A stretch of 64,000 nt of DNA from Gammaproteobacteria bacterium (GCA_009843635.1 VYDB01000112.1:1-64000), one strand, 5' to 3'; shown: positions 17,336-26,891, counted from the stretch's first letter. A program made the numbers and translations. The notes: generated by a model from the letters alone, not told the origin.

Positions 17336-17414
17336 TTCGGAGGGCGGCGGATACCATCACAGATTCGGGCACAAATTCAAGCGCCAATTCAGATTCTTTT
17401 TTGGAGCGGGAGCC

Positions 17415-18419
17415 ATGAGCCGCGCTGTGTTGCTGGTCAATCTCGGCACGCCCCGGTCCCCTTCGGTTCGGGACGTGCGCCGCTATCTCAACGAATTTCT
17501 CATGGACCCCCACGTGCTGAACCTGCCCTGGCCCGCACGGCGGCTTCTGGTCAGCGGCTTCATCCTGCCGTTCCGGCCCCGCCGAAGCGCCGCTGCCTAC
17601 GCTTCGATTTGGGGCGAAGGCGGTTCCGCCCAAGGTTCACCCCTGCTGCGGCACACCGAAGCCTTGGGCGCAGCGCTTGGCGAACGTATTGAAACACCCT
17701 GCGCGGTGGCCATGCGCTACGGCGAACCGAGCATCGCCGGGGCCGTGCAACGGCTTGCGGCCACCGGCTGCGCGGAGCTGCTGCTGGTGCCGCTTTTTCC
17801 CCAGCATGCCGACTCCACGCGGACCACAGCCATCGAGGCGGTGCGCCGGCACTTGCCCGCCCATGTGAAGTTAACCGTGTTGCCGCCGTTCTATGACCGC
17901 GAGGGCTACATCGACTGTCAGGCGGACCTGATCGAGCGCCATCTGCCCCCCGATTGGGACCACCTGCTGCTGAGCTACCACGGGCTGCCCGAGCGGCACA
18001 TCACCCAAGCCGACCCGACCGGCACCCACTGCCTAGCCAACCCGGACTGCTGCGAGCGGGCCTCGGCAGCGCACGCCACCTGCTACCGCCATCAGTGCTA
18101 TGCCACCGCCAAGGCGCTGACCGCCCGAATGGGCTTGGCTGCGCAACGGGTGACGGTGAGCTTCCAGTCTCGGCTGGGACGCCTGCCTTGGTTGACGCCC
18201 TACACCGACCAGGTGCTGGCCGAACTGCCGAGGCGCGGCGTCCGGCGGCTCGCCGTGTACTGCCCTTCCTTTGTTGCCGACAACTTGGAGACCCTTGAGG
18301 AGATCGGCATTCAAGGCCGCGACATCTTCCAACAGGCCGGGGGCGAGCGCCTGACGCTCATCCCCTGCCTGAACGCCTCCCCGGATTGGGTGCAGGCACT
18401 GGCGGAGTGGGTCAGCTAG
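17415..18419 (+). CDS. hemH: Ferrochelatase
   Basis: HemH inserts Fe2+ into protoporphyrin IX, the last step of protoheme synthesis. The 334-aa protein shows AVLLVNLGTP at the start, the catalytic His in LLSYHGLPERH, SFQSRLGRLPWLTPYTD, and the closing FVADNLETLEEI. A CxxC-type cysteine cluster (CLANPDCCERASAAHATC) after the active site resembles the spacing seen in some [2Fe-2S]-type or metal-binding ferrochelatases, but this is not certain. ATG 17415 is preceded by GGGAG; the open frame runs back to 17292 without family similarity. Confidence 0.93.
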   Translation: MSRAVLLVNLGTPRSPSVRDVRRYLNEFLMDPHVLNLPWPARRLLVSGFILPFRPRRSAAAYASIWGEGGSAQGSPLLRHTEALGAALGERIETPCAVAMRYGEPSIAGAVQRLAATGCAELLLVPLFPQHADSTRTTAIEAVRRHLPAHVKLTVLPPFYDREGYIDCQADLIERHLPPDWDHLLLSYHGLPERHITQADPTGTHCLANPDCCERASAAHATCYRHQCYATAKALTARMGLAAQRVTVSFQSRLGRLPWLTPYTDQVLAELPRRGVRRLAVYCPSFVADNLETLEEIGIQGRDIFQQAGGERLTLIPCLNASPDWVQALAEWVS

Positions 18420-18437
18420 CCCCACCGGCTAGACGCC

Positions 18438-18479
18438 GAGTTTGGCGCCAGCCAAACTCGAACTCCAACCGAAGGTTGG
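18438..18479 (+). terminator. Two-hairpin element at the hemH 3' end
   Basis: First hairpin: nine-base stem GAGTTTGGC / GCCAAACTC with a GCCA loop (18438-18459). Second: CCAACC-GAA-GGTTGG (18465-18479). It begins 19 bases after hemH and faces the converging LysR gene, so it can end or protect both transcripts, though there is no strong U-tract. A closely similar element occurs at 59332-59376. Confidence 0.55.
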
Positions 18480-18491
18480 CGCGTTGGCGCG

Positions 18492-19349
18492 TCAATCGAG
18501 CCGACTGGCCCCAAGGGAGACGGCCCGGTAGAAGCGCTGCACCAGGGGCCTTGAGAACATGGATTTGCGCGCTACGAAGCGCACCGGACGGTTCAGTCCA
18601 TGACCGTCAAGGCGGATCAACTGGTCGGCGGGCGCCCCCAGGGTGCGGGCCACGCCGATGGGCACCAGGCCGTGGCCAAACCCCGCCAAGGCCATCTGCG
18701 CCACCGAGAAGAAGGACTCCAAGGACTCCTTGCGGTGCAGCCGCAGCCGGCGCATGTCGTCCTCGATGGAGGCCCAGGCACCGGAGCGGGACTCGATGGT
18801 GAGCACCTCCAGGGGTTCGCCGGGGCGGTAGTCGATGGGCTCCAACCCCGCCGGAATGATCACCATCGGCTCCAGGCGAATCACTTCGCTCTGCAGGTCG
18901 GTCTCCGCATCCGAGTAGCCGGTGCAGATGCCCACCATGTACTCCCCGGTGCGCAGCCGGTCGAGCACCACCGGGGAGCGCTGGGCGTGAAAGCTGAACT
19001 CCACTTCCGGCAGCTCCTGGCGCACCTCCGCGAACAGGCCTGGACCCCAACTGGCCAAGATGGCTTCGGAGACGCCGAGGATGATCTTGCCGCCGCGCTG
19101 GACGTGATCCTCGAGAAAGACGCTGCGCAGTTCGCTGACCAAGGGCGCCACCTTTTCCACTAAGCGTGTGCCTTGGTGGGTCAGCACCACCCGCCGCCCA
19201 TGGCGCTCGATCAGCGGACGGCCGTAGTAGCGCTCCAAGGCGGCAATGCGCTTGCTCACCGCCGATTGGGTGATCTTGAGCACCGTGCTGGCCTCCATCA
19301 TGGTGCCGGTGCGCGACAGCGTGATGAGGGTTTCCAAGTTCTCGATCAT
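18492..19349 (-). CDS. LysR family transcriptional regulator
   Basis: A 285-aa regulator. The N-terminal winged helix-turn-helix (LETLITLSRTGTMMEASTVL, ITQSAVSKRIAALER) is the LysR pattern and the rest is a periplasmic-binding-like effector domain. The target genes are not evident; LysR proteins often control a divergent neighbour, but here the upstream gene (19466) points the same way and the downstream gene is the converging hemH. The Rieske/SDR genes nearby would be reasonable targets. Confidence 0.88.
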   Translation of the reverse strand: MIENLETLITLSRTGTMMEASTVLKITQSAVSKRIAALERYYGRPLIERHGRRVVLTHQGTRLVEKVAPLVSELRSVFLEDHVQRGGKIILGVSEAILASWGPGLFAEVRQELPEVEFSFHAQRSPVVLDRLRTGEYMVGICTGYSDAETDLQSEVIRLEPMVIIPAGLEPIDYRPGEPLEVLTIESRSGAWASIEDDMRRLRLHRKESLESFFSVAQMALAGFGHGLVPIGVARTLGAPADQLIRLDGHGLNRPVRFVARKSMFSRPLVQRFYRAVSLGASRLD

Positions 19350-19465
19350 GCGGGCGATGTTGCAGGAGGTTGTTAGCGGAACACAAGGCTGCTCAGCAGC
19401 GCTTCCTCCGCCCGCCGAATGATCGCCTCAACCATTGGCTGACCGTCAAGCCAATCGCTGCCCCG

Positions 19466-19933
19466 CTATCCGCGGTCCAGCCGAAATACCGCAGCGCTGT
19501 CGGCGCCTGCCGTATCGTTGCGGAAGCCCGCGACGATCTCCGGGTAGTCGGGCTCGTACTTGTCCAGCCAAGCGCCCAAGATTGCTTCCGGATCTTCCGA
19601 CACCGCGACCGCGTTCAATGCGAAGGTGCTGTCGCCAATCCGCAGTTCCACGGGCGAAGCCGCGCCGATCTTGCGCACCCAGCCGCCGCTCCTATCGCCC
19701 ACCACGTATAGGTCTCCGGTCACTTCGACGATCCAGATGATCACCACCCGCGGCAGGCCGCCGGGCACCTTGAGTTTGACCTCATGCACCGCAGACGTGT
19801 CGGGCCAGGTTTCGGGGGGTTGCGCTTGCTCACCGCCGATGAAGAACCCAGGCATCGGCCCGATCGGCGCAGCAACGGCCACTCCGAGGACCAAGGCGAT
19901 CAGCACGGCACCTACCACTTTCAGAATCTTCAC
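19466..19933 (-). CDS. Small exported or membrane-anchored protein of unknown function
   Basis: About 155 aa. The start is GTG 19933, with GGAGGG just upstream, giving an N-terminal hydrophobic segment (VVGAVLIALVLGVAVAAPIG) that is a signal peptide or anchor. The remainder is strand-rich (HEVKLKVPGGLPRVVIIWIV, DLYVVGDRSGGWVRKI) and ends with an amphipathic helix around WLDKYEPDYPEIVAGF. The strand pattern resembles small split-barrel proteins but I recognise no family. It lies 45 bases after the VOC gene on the same strand. Confidence 0.6.
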   Translation of the reverse strand: MKILKVVGAVLIALVLGVAVAAPIGPMPGFFIGGEQAQPPETWPDTSAVHEVKLKVPGGLPRVVIIWIVEVTGDLYVVGDRSGGWVRKIGAASPVELRIGDSTFALNAVAVSEDPEAILGAWLDKYEPDYPEIVAGFRNDTAGADSAAVFRLDRG

Positions 19934-19978
19934 GCTTCCCTCCAATTGGGTTGACAGAGCACTAAGGTCCGCAATCAA

Positions 19979-20530
19979 TCAAAATTGCTGCGGCGCGTTG
20001 CGCGGATCCCAAAGCCGCCGCTCGGTGTCGTGTTCGTAACCTTTGCCTCGAGGATATGAGATGAGCTCCATCTGCATCCCCCAGGGTGTCAAAAAGTAAC
20101 ACGAGCGCAGCCCCGCTTCGGGTCCCTCCTCAATCTCCGGCCCGCCGCCTCCGGGCATCAGATGCACGTCATGCGTTCGCAAGTGATCCATGGCGGTGTC
20201 GAAATCGTCCACGTACAGGGCGATGTGATGCCCGCCCCAGTCGCTGTTTTTGGGCATTTCCCGGCGCTGGTCCGGCGCGGTGTACTCGAACACTTCTATG
20301 TTGGTGTTGGAGCCGCAGCGATAGTGGCGCACGCGCTCGATGACCGCGCGCGGATGCACGTTGAGCATGTCGTGCATCCAGTCCTCCTCTTCCGACCCGA
20401 ACGGTCCGTGCTCGTAAAACGGCTCGAAGCCGAGCACGTTTTCGAAGAAGTCCGCCGCCTGATCCAGGTTCGGGACCGTGAGGCCGATATGATCGGTCCC
20501 ACGCAGCCCCGGCAAACCGTTTGATGTCAT
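19979..20530 (-). CDS. VOC superfamily protein, glyoxalase/extradiol-dioxygenase-like
   Basis: A 183-aa VOC protein. The likely metal ligands are H14 in GTDHIGLTVPN, a His in WGGHHIALYVDD and Glu in WGMQMELISYPRG, the H-H-E set of glyoxalase I and extradiol dioxygenases. GGGAGGA lies before ATG 20530. Divergent from the Rieske oxygenase gene across about 190 bases, so it may take part in the same catabolic route. Confidence 0.8.
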   Translation of the reverse strand: MTSNGLPGLRGTDHIGLTVPNLDQAADFFENVLGFEPFYEHGPFGSEEEDWMHDMLNVHPRAVIERVRHYRCGSNTNIEVFEYTAPDQRREMPKNSDWGGHHIALYVDDFDTAMDHLRTHDVHLMPGGGGPEIEEGPEAGLRSCYFLTPWGMQMELISYPRGKGYEHDTERRLWDPRNAPQQF

Positions 20531-20723
20531 ATATCTGCGTCCTCCCTAGCTCCATTTATCGCATAACCGACCCCCTTTGGCCATTTCAGTCACGACGCCA
20601 TGACACGCGCCGCAATCCCGTGGCAACTGCCCACAGCAGTGAAAACGGGCCCCAAACTAGATAGCATTGGCCGGGGATTCTTGGAGCAGCTGGTCAAAGC
20701 TGCCGCAATCGACTTGGGGGAAC

Positions 20724-22103
20724 ATGGCGGAATCAATCTCAAACAAGCCTGGCGCAGCCCGCTGCCCTGGCATCTCGGTGCAAGATCTACTGGCGTGCGA
20801 CAGTCGCTCCGTGCCCGACTATCTGACCACCCAGAATTACGAGTTTCTGGGCGACGAAGACATTCCTTTCTCGCGCTACACGGATCGTGCCTTTTTCGAT
20901 GAGGAAATCGCCAGGGTCTGGTCGCGAACCTGGCAGTGGGCTTGCCGCGAAGAGCACATTCCCGAAGCCGGCGACTACTATGTGTACGACGTCGGCCCCT
21001 ACTCGGTGATCGTGATGCGCACCGACAGCGGCGAGATCAAGGCCTACCGCAACGCCTGCATGCATCGCGGCACCAAGCTCAAGCCATCGTTCACCACGGG
21101 TTTCTGCACGAGTTTGCGCTGCCCCTACCACGGCTGGGAATATGCGCTGGACGGCACGCTGAAGTCGTTTCCGTGCGAATGGGACTTTCCCCATGTAAAC
21201 CCGGCCACGATGAAGTTGTCCGACGTGCGCGCGGAACTCTGGGGTGGCTTCGTGTTCGTCAACCTGGACTCGGATGCGGTGCCCCTGCTCGAGTATCTGG
21301 CGCCCCTGCCGGAACACATCGACAGCCGCGTATTCGAGCAACGTTATGTCGCTCAGCACATTCAAAAGGAACTCAACTGCAACTGGAAGATCGCCTCGGA
21401 AGCTTTTCTCGAGGCGTATCACGTCATGGAAACGCACAGCCAGCTAATGCGCACCAACGGCGACGCCAACACCCAGTACGACTGCTACGGCGACCACGTG
21501 AACCGATTGATCAACGTCGCCGGAACGCCGAGCGTGTTTCTCAAGGAAACGCTAACGGAACAGGAGATTCTCGACCTTTTTCTGATCGGCGACCGCGACG
21601 ACGTCGGTGCGGAACTGAAAGTACCCGAAGGGGGCACAGCCCGGCAGGTCATGGCTCAGCACTTTCGCGACAGCGTTGGCGCAAGCGGGCCCGATCTTTC
21701 CGAGGTGAGCGACTCCGAGATCGTCGACTCCATCGCCTACTTCGTCTTTCCCAACCAGCAGTTTTTCTCCGGCGTCTCGTTTCCCATCGTGTACCGCTTT
21801 CGTCCCTTGGGAATGCAACACGACAAAACGCTGTTCGACCTCATCCTGCTCAAGACACGGCCCATGGATGGCTCGCCCGTGGCAACCGCTGAACCCTATC
21901 CCCTCAAAGCGGACGAGTCCTACACCAGGGTACCCGGCATGGACCCCTATGTGGGTCACGTATTCGACCAGGACACCGGCAACATGCAAGCCGCTCAGGA
22001 AGGAGCCATGGCGACCGCCAAGACCGGCGCCACCCTGGGCAACTATCAGGAAGTACGCATACGACACTTTCATCAGACGCTCACCAAGTATCTGAGCGAC
22101 TGA
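20724..22103 (+). CDS. Rieske ring-hydroxylating oxygenase, alpha subunit
   Basis: A 459-aa terminal oxygenase subunit. The Rieske [2Fe-2S] ligands are C112-x-H114 and C133-x2-H136 (ACMHRGTK, LRCPYHGWEYA). The mononuclear iron site is in NWKIASEAFLEAYHVMETH. The length and the C-terminal START-like domain fit the aromatic-ring and steroid-type oxygenases. ATG 20724 has GGGGGA just before it, so the longer open frame from 20667 is not used. No ferredoxin, reductase or beta subunit is adjacent; electrons must come from elsewhere. The SDR that follows 14 bases later may act on the product. Confidence 0.9.
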   Translation: MAESISNKPGAARCPGISVQDLLACDSRSVPDYLTTQNYEFLGDEDIPFSRYTDRAFFDEEIARVWSRTWQWACREEHIPEAGDYYVYDVGPYSVIVMRTDSGEIKAYRNACMHRGTKLKPSFTTGFCTSLRCPYHGWEYALDGTLKSFPCEWDFPHVNPATMKLSDVRAELWGGFVFVNLDSDAVPLLEYLAPLPEHIDSRVFEQRYVAQHIQKELNCNWKIASEAFLEAYHVMETHSQLMRTNGDANTQYDCYGDHVNRLINVAGTPSVFLKETLTEQEILDLFLIGDRDDVGAELKVPEGGTARQVMAQHFRDSVGASGPDLSEVSDSEIVDSIAYFVFPNQQFFSGVSFPIVYRFRPLGMQHDKTLFDLILLKTRPMDGSPVATAEPYPLKADESYTRVPGMDPYVGHVFDQDTGNMQAAQEGAMATAKTGATLGNYQEVRIRHFHQTLTKYLSD

Positions 22104-22117
22104 ACAAGGGAGAGACC

Positions 22118-22813
22118 ATGACCACGGTGCTCATCACCGGCGCGGCTCGCGGAATCGGATTCGAACTCGCGAAGCAATACTGTCAGCAAGGCGACCGGGT
22201 CTATGCGACGGTGCGCGATCCAAACCAAGCCGAACCGCTGCAGGCGGTGGCGGAAACCAGCGGCGGCCTGCTCACTGTGCACGCCATGGACGTCGGAGAC
22301 GCCGCCGCGGTTAGCGCTTGCGCCGACGCGCTGAGCGAAGTGGCGATCGATGTGCTCATCAACAATGCCGGCATCTTTGGCGGGCTCGATACCCAGACCT
22401 TCCAGAACATGGACTACGACAACTGGGCTCACGAATTCAACGTCATGGCCATGGGCCCGTTCCGAGTCACCCAGGCATTTCTACCCCACGTTCAAGCTGG
22501 CAGCGACAAGAAAATCGTTACCATCTCAAGCCAAACCGCCGCGCACGCCTACGACCATGTCATCGGCTATTCGTATGCGAGCTGCAAGGCCGCGGTCAAC
22601 CGTTTGATGACCGGGTTGGCAACGGAGTTGAAAGAGCAGGAAGTTATTGTCGTGCCCCTGCATCCCGGCTGGGTCAAAACGGAGATGGCCGGGGATGTGG
22701 CCGATATAGAACCGGAAGAGAGCGCCCGAGGCTGCCGTGAGGTCATCGCGGCCATGACCCTGGCGGACTCCGGCAGGTTTTTGAAGTGGACCGGCGATGT
22801 GCACGCTTGGTGA
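22118..22813 (+). CDS. SDR family oxidoreductase (C-factor-like)
   Basis: A 231-aa short-chain dehydrogenase. Motifs: TGAARGIG, NNAGIFGG, ISSQTA and YASCKAAVNR (Tyr-x3-Lys with Cys before Lys). It is shorter than the classical group and resembles C-factor/sniffer-type SDRs. AAGGGAGAG precedes ATG 22118, 14 bases after the Rieske gene, so the two are co-transcribed. A dihydrodiol or alcohol dehydrogenase role is plausible but inferred. Confidence 0.87.
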   Translation: MTTVLITGAARGIGFELAKQYCQQGDRVYATVRDPNQAEPLQAVAETSGGLLTVHAMDVGDAAAVSACADALSEVAIDVLINNAGIFGGLDTQTFQNMDYDNWAHEFNVMAMGPFRVTQAFLPHVQAGSDKKIVTISSQTAAHAYDHVIGYSYASCKAAVNRLMTGLATELKEQEVIVVPLHPGWVKTEMAGDVADIEPEESARGCREVIAAMTLADSGRFLKWTGDVHAW

Positions 22814-22962
22814 CAGGTGGACATGAACTCAGGCTATAACCTGGATTTCAATATGGCGGGTGCCGACCTAGCCGCACCCTGCAACTCGTGCATGTCTGCG
22901 TTGCCCCCTTTCTTGTGTTGGCACTGAGCCACTCGGCTACCGCCAAGAAGGCCGCAGGTACC

Positions 22963-24261
22963 ATGCGGAGCTCAAGATTCCGGGGTGGAGGCTGGCAACC
23001 GGTGCTGCTTCTTCTTCTAGGCCTGCTGTTGAGCTGTCAAGCGGCCGCAGCGGAGCTTCTGGCCCCGGCGCGGCTCGATGCCGTGCTCGATGAGCACGTC
23101 GAGATGGGTTCGCATCCGTTCCTCTACGCCCGCGTGGAGGACGGCCAGGGCCGACTGATCTATGAGCATGGGGCGGCGAACGGCGAGCTGGCTCCGGAAC
23201 AGGAAGCGGCCGGAGACACCTGGATGCGCATCTGGTCGATGACCAAGCTGGTCACCACGGTGCTGGTTCTGGATTTGGTTGAAGACGGCGTTTTGGACTT
23301 GGATGACCCGGTTGACCGGTTCATTCCCGAGTTCAAGCAACTGCGGGTGGCGACGGTGCCGGATAGCCGCAGCCTCGCCGCCATCGCCGCCGGCAAGGAA
23401 GGCCTGGATGCCGCCTGTCCCTTTGCTGCGGTGGAGCTGGCCGCGGCCATGACGGTCGAGGACCTGCTCAACCACAAGGCGGGCTTCTACTATGGCAACA
23501 CCGGCGTCCCCTGCCTGGATGAACCCTTGGCGAAGCAAGCCCTGCCGCTGTCGGCCTCCACCGATGAGTTCATCGCCAAGCTGGCCCGGCTGCCGCTCAT
23601 CGAGCAACCGGGGGAGCGCTATTACTACGGCTTGAACACCACCGTGCTCGGGTTCGTCGCCGAACGTGCGGCTGGCAGCAGCCTGAAGGCGCTGGTCGAG
23701 GAACGGATCACTGGCCCCTTTGCGATTCGCGGGCTTCGGTATGACCTGCCGGACGGCGTGGCGCTGCCCGGGCGCTTCACTGGTGCCGACGGCAAGTTGC
23801 GGCCGGCCGCGGTCAGCGATCTCGACCTCATGGGCCCCGGCGTGCCGCGCTACGAACCCCAAGGCAAGCTTCATCTCGGCGGCGAGGGCATGATCGCCAC
23901 GGCGGAAGGGTTCGCGGACTTTCTCCAGATCCTTCTCGGTGGGGGCCGGTGGCAGGGCAGGCGCCTGCTGGAGGCCGAAACCGTTTTGGACATGACGTCG
24001 CCGAAGACCCAGATCGACAATCCATTCGGTTACAGCGGCTACACGCTGTGGATCAACAACGGGCGTCGCCCTGACGGCTCGACCGGGCCGGGCGGCCTCT
24101 GGATGGGGGGCGGCTACGAGGGCACCCACTACTGGATCGACCCCAATCACCGCCTGATCGGCATCATCATGTCCCAAGTCCACGAGCCGCCTGAATCAGG
24201 CTGGGGGATGGCCGACCAGTTCCGGGCCGAACTTTACCGGCAGATTGGCGATCTACTCTAG
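22963..24261 (+). CDS. Exported serine hydrolase, class C beta-lactamase-related
   Basis: About 432 aa, exported. The signal peptide core LLLLLGLLLSCQAAAAE contains LLSC, a weak lipobox, so it may be a lipoprotein. Catalytic SxxK is in WSMTKLVTT, the Tyr motif in YYGLNTTVLG, and the third motif region is GGLWMGGGYEGTHYW. Such proteins are usually esterases or D,D-peptidases rather than beta-lactamases. The start is uncertain (ATG 22963 chosen; 22888 also open, with no family sequence before it). Ends 14 bases from the converging GH13 gene. Confidence 0.82.
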   Translation: MRSSRFRGGGWQPVLLLLLGLLLSCQAAAAELLAPARLDAVLDEHVEMGSHPFLYARVEDGQGRLIYEHGAANGELAPEQEAAGDTWMRIWSMTKLVTTVLVLDLVEDGVLDLDDPVDRFIPEFKQLRVATVPDSRSLAAIAAGKEGLDAACPFAAVELAAAMTVEDLLNHKAGFYYGNTGVPCLDEPLAKQALPLSASTDEFIAKLARLPLIEQPGERYYYGLNTTVLGFVAERAAGSSLKALVEERITGPFAIRGLRYDLPDGVALPGRFTGADGKLRPAAVSDLDLMGPGVPRYEPQGKLHLGGEGMIATAEGFADFLQILLGGGRWQGRRLLEAETVLDMTSPKTQIDNPFGYSGYTLWINNGRRPDGSTGPGGLWMGGGYEGTHYWIDPNHRLIGIIMSQVHEPPESGWGMADQFRAELYRQIGDLL

Positions 24262-24274
24262 TGCGGACGCATCC

Positions 24275-26875
24275 CTAGTCCCTCTGCACCGCAATCAGCA
24301 GGTCGTCGAGAACCTTGGGGGACATCGGCGGCGCGCCGCCAAAGGACCAGTCTGAGGGGGTTTCGTTGATGTCGGTGTATTCGCCTTCGGGGTTGTGTTC
24401 CCAAGTGGTGACGTAGAGGTTGGCGCCCTGCCAATCTTCTACTCCGAACCGTTCGCCCTCGTAGAGGAAGGTCACCGCGCGGGCTTCGGCATCGGCGGTG
24501 ATGCGCGGCGATACGCCGAGCTTGTCCCCCTGTTCATCGGCTGCCGCGTTGGTGGTGTCGTACAGGTAGCTGGCCCAGCCGGAGGCCACGTGCGCCAGGT
24601 CCCAGCGCAGCGTTGCCGGCATGCTCGCGTTCAACTTGGGCAGCGTGCTTAAGCCCGCCTGTGCATCGGTGTCGATGAAGATGCTGAACACCACGTTGTC
24701 GAAGCCGTTCATTGGCAGCCAGTTGTTGGAGACTTCGCCCATGGTCAGGGTCAGCTCCAGGTTTCTGCCGGCGGTGCGGACTCGAGCGCCTAAGAGGTCC
24801 TTTTGGGTTCGGCTCAGGGGCTGCTGGGGCTTGATGTAGCGGCCTTCGGGGCCGACGTCGTCGCCAATCGGATCGCTGATCTCTCGTTCCAGCGTGGGCT
24901 GCGTGACCTCGCTGACATAGAAGAACCGATCCGAGAGCCGGTCGTTTTCGGCGTCGTAAACCTGCAGGTGATTTTCCGTTCGCCCGAAATCGACCGCCGG
25001 GACCTTGATCGCCCAGTTGCCGTCGGCGTCCGTTTGGAATGGACGCGCGGCATCGATGTTGCCGTTGCGGATGAGCAGAAGTCGGCTGGCGGCTGCCGCA
25101 TGGCCGGATAGCTGGAAGGTCTCGCTGAACGTTGCGCCCGATGGAGGTGGTGTGATGGCGATCTTAGGATGAAGGCGGGATGCCGTGGAGCCAACGGGGG
25201 CCGCCTCGTAAGGCACGCTGATGAAGACCGAGCGGGCCGGCAGTGTGACGGTCAATTGGCCATCGTCCCCGACCGCCAGCGGACTGTCGATGTTCGAGGT
25301 GAAAGCCGCGTCCAATTTGCCACCTGGCGGTGCGCCGAGATGCAGCCGGTGGGCGAGAACGGCATGATCTGCGGTGTTCATCAGCACGGTCACCGACTGT
25401 TTGCCCAGCGTGCGCTGGTAGGCGAGGATCCCGGGGCCCGCCGAATCCGAAGCAATGAAGCTAAGATCGCCCCGGCTGAGAGTCGGGTTGGAGCGACGGA
25501 CTGCGGCCAGCGACTGGATGAGCTGGTAAGGCCGCGAATCCGAATCGAACGAGCCCCGCTGGTTGTTGTGGCCACCGGCGAACATCGCCATGCGGGTTTC
25601 CTTCAAGGCCTGTTCGGTGCCTTGGTAGATGATCGGAATGCCCGGAATCGTGAACAGCAGCGCCAGCGCCTGCTCGAAGGCGGCGGTGTTGCCTGTGGCT
25701 AGGAATCGCGGCGTGTCGTGGTTGTCGATGAAGTTGGGCATGTTGAACGGATCATCAAAGAGCGTCATGAAGCGTTCGAGCCTGAAAGCGAGCTGGCTCG
25801 TGGCCTGCCCGCGCCCAATGACGCGACTGACCTCGAAATAGAGCGGGTAGTTCAACATGGAGTTCACGTAGGGCTTCTCCTTTGATCCCAGGTAGCCCTT
25901 GAGCTTTTGCTCCCCGCCGTCCCCGAACGGCTCGGAGTAGGAAACCGACTCGCCGAAGGTCAGAAAATGGCGCTTGCCCAGACCTTGCGCATGGGCATAG
26001 ATGCCGTCGCCATCGTGCAGGAAGCGATGCCAGAACTCGTGATCGACCAGCGACACCGTGTCGATGCGGAAGGCATCGACCCCGGCCTCGTTGATCCAAT
26101 GCTTGTAGGAGTCCTTCAACTCGGCAATGACCACCGGGTTTTCCGTGTTCAAGTCCGCAAGCTGGCCGAGCATGTAGTGGGTTTCCTGGTGCCGGTCGGC
26201 GAAGTCTTGGAGCGTCGGGGTCCAATGGTAGATGTTCGCCGCCGCGTGCTCGGGGTTCAGGCGGTCGATCATGTGGAAGGGCGGCTGGGACGGTGCCGGC
26301 TGGTGGGATTCGGGCTCGAGGAGACGGAAGTTCTTGGCGGTGTCGGCGGGGTCGTAGCCGCCGTCGTAGGTGAAGAAGTTGGCGGTGTGGTTGGCGACGA
26401 TGTCCTGGATCAGGAACATGCCCCGGCAGTGCAGTTCATGGGACAGGCGCTGGTAGTCCTCCAAGGTGCCGAAGTGCGGGTCGATCTCCCGGAAGTTGAT
26501 GGCCCAGTAGCCGTGCCAGCCCGTGGCTTGGTAGGGCGTGCTCCACCACTGGTTGGCCACCGGCGGCGTGACCCAGATTGCCGTGACGCCCAGCGATTTC
26601 AGGTAGCCGAGCCGATCGACGATGCCCTTCAGGTCGCCGCCGCTGAAGTGGGCGCCGCTCAGCGGGTCGTATTCACCCTGGCCTTGGTCGTTGTTGCTCG
26701 GGTCACCGTCCTGGAACCGGTCGATGAACAGCATGTAGATGACCTGATCCTGCCAGTTCGGCGACGGCACCTGTAGCAGCAATTCGTCCGCCCGGCAGGT
26801 CTTGTCGTCTGCAGCCACCACCGAGGCCAGCCCGGCAAGCGCGGCGATCACGAGGTTGAGAAGTCCCTTGATCAT
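24275..26875 (-). CDS. Exported GH13 alpha-amylase-family enzyme with glucodextranase-like C-terminal domain
   Basis: 866 aa. Signal peptide MIKGLLNLVIAALAGLASVV, cleaved near AADD. The GH13 barrel shows all catalytic regions: IQDIVANHTA, GVDAFRIDTVSLV (Asp nucleophile), FLTFGESV (Glu acid/base) and NFIDNHDTPRF. After the barrel come a beta domain and a C-terminal module with DPIGDDVGPEGRYIKP, typical of the glucodextranase C / DOMON-like domain that aids surface attachment or substrate binding. Acts in the periplasm or outside on an alpha-glucan or alpha-glucoside. Last gene of the carbohydrate operon, 16 bases after PhyH. ATG 26875 chosen because the signal peptide starts there. Confidence 0.92.
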   Translation of the reverse strand: MIKGLLNLVIAALAGLASVVAADDKTCRADELLLQVPSPNWQDQVIYMLFIDRFQDGDPSNNDQGQGEYDPLSGAHFSGGDLKGIVDRLGYLKSLGVTAIWVTPPVANQWWSTPYQATGWHGYWAINFREIDPHFGTLEDYQRLSHELHCRGMFLIQDIVANHTANFFTYDGGYDPADTAKNFRLLEPESHQPAPSQPPFHMIDRLNPEHAAANIYHWTPTLQDFADRHQETHYMLGQLADLNTENPVVIAELKDSYKHWINEAGVDAFRIDTVSLVDHEFWHRFLHDGDGIYAHAQGLGKRHFLTFGESVSYSEPFGDGGEQKLKGYLGSKEKPYVNSMLNYPLYFEVSRVIGRGQATSQLAFRLERFMTLFDDPFNMPNFIDNHDTPRFLATGNTAAFEQALALLFTIPGIPIIYQGTEQALKETRMAMFAGGHNNQRGSFDSDSRPYQLIQSLAAVRRSNPTLSRGDLSFIASDSAGPGILAYQRTLGKQSVTVLMNTADHAVLAHRLHLGAPPGGKLDAAFTSNIDSPLAVGDDGQLTVTLPARSVFISVPYEAAPVGSTASRLHPKIAITPPPSGATFSETFQLSGHAAAASRLLLIRNGNIDAARPFQTDADGNWAIKVPAVDFGRTENHLQVYDAENDRLSDRFFYVSEVTQPTLEREISDPIGDDVGPEGRYIKPQQPLSRTQKDLLGARVRTAGRNLELTLTMGEVSNNWLPMNGFDNVVFSIFIDTDAQAGLSTLPKLNASMPATLRWDLAHVASGWASYLYDTTNAAADEQGDKLGVSPRITADAEARAVTFLYEGERFGVEDWQGANLYVTTWEHNPEGEYTDINETPSDWSFGGAPPMSPKVLDDLLIAVQRD

Positions 26876-26891
26876 AGATGTCGATGCCCGG

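Noticed and set aside
23017..24183. 388-codon minus-strand open frame opposite the serine hydrolase
   Set aside because: The plus strand encodes the SxxK motif and signal peptide; the antisense product is low-complexity His/Arg/Gly-rich with no family.
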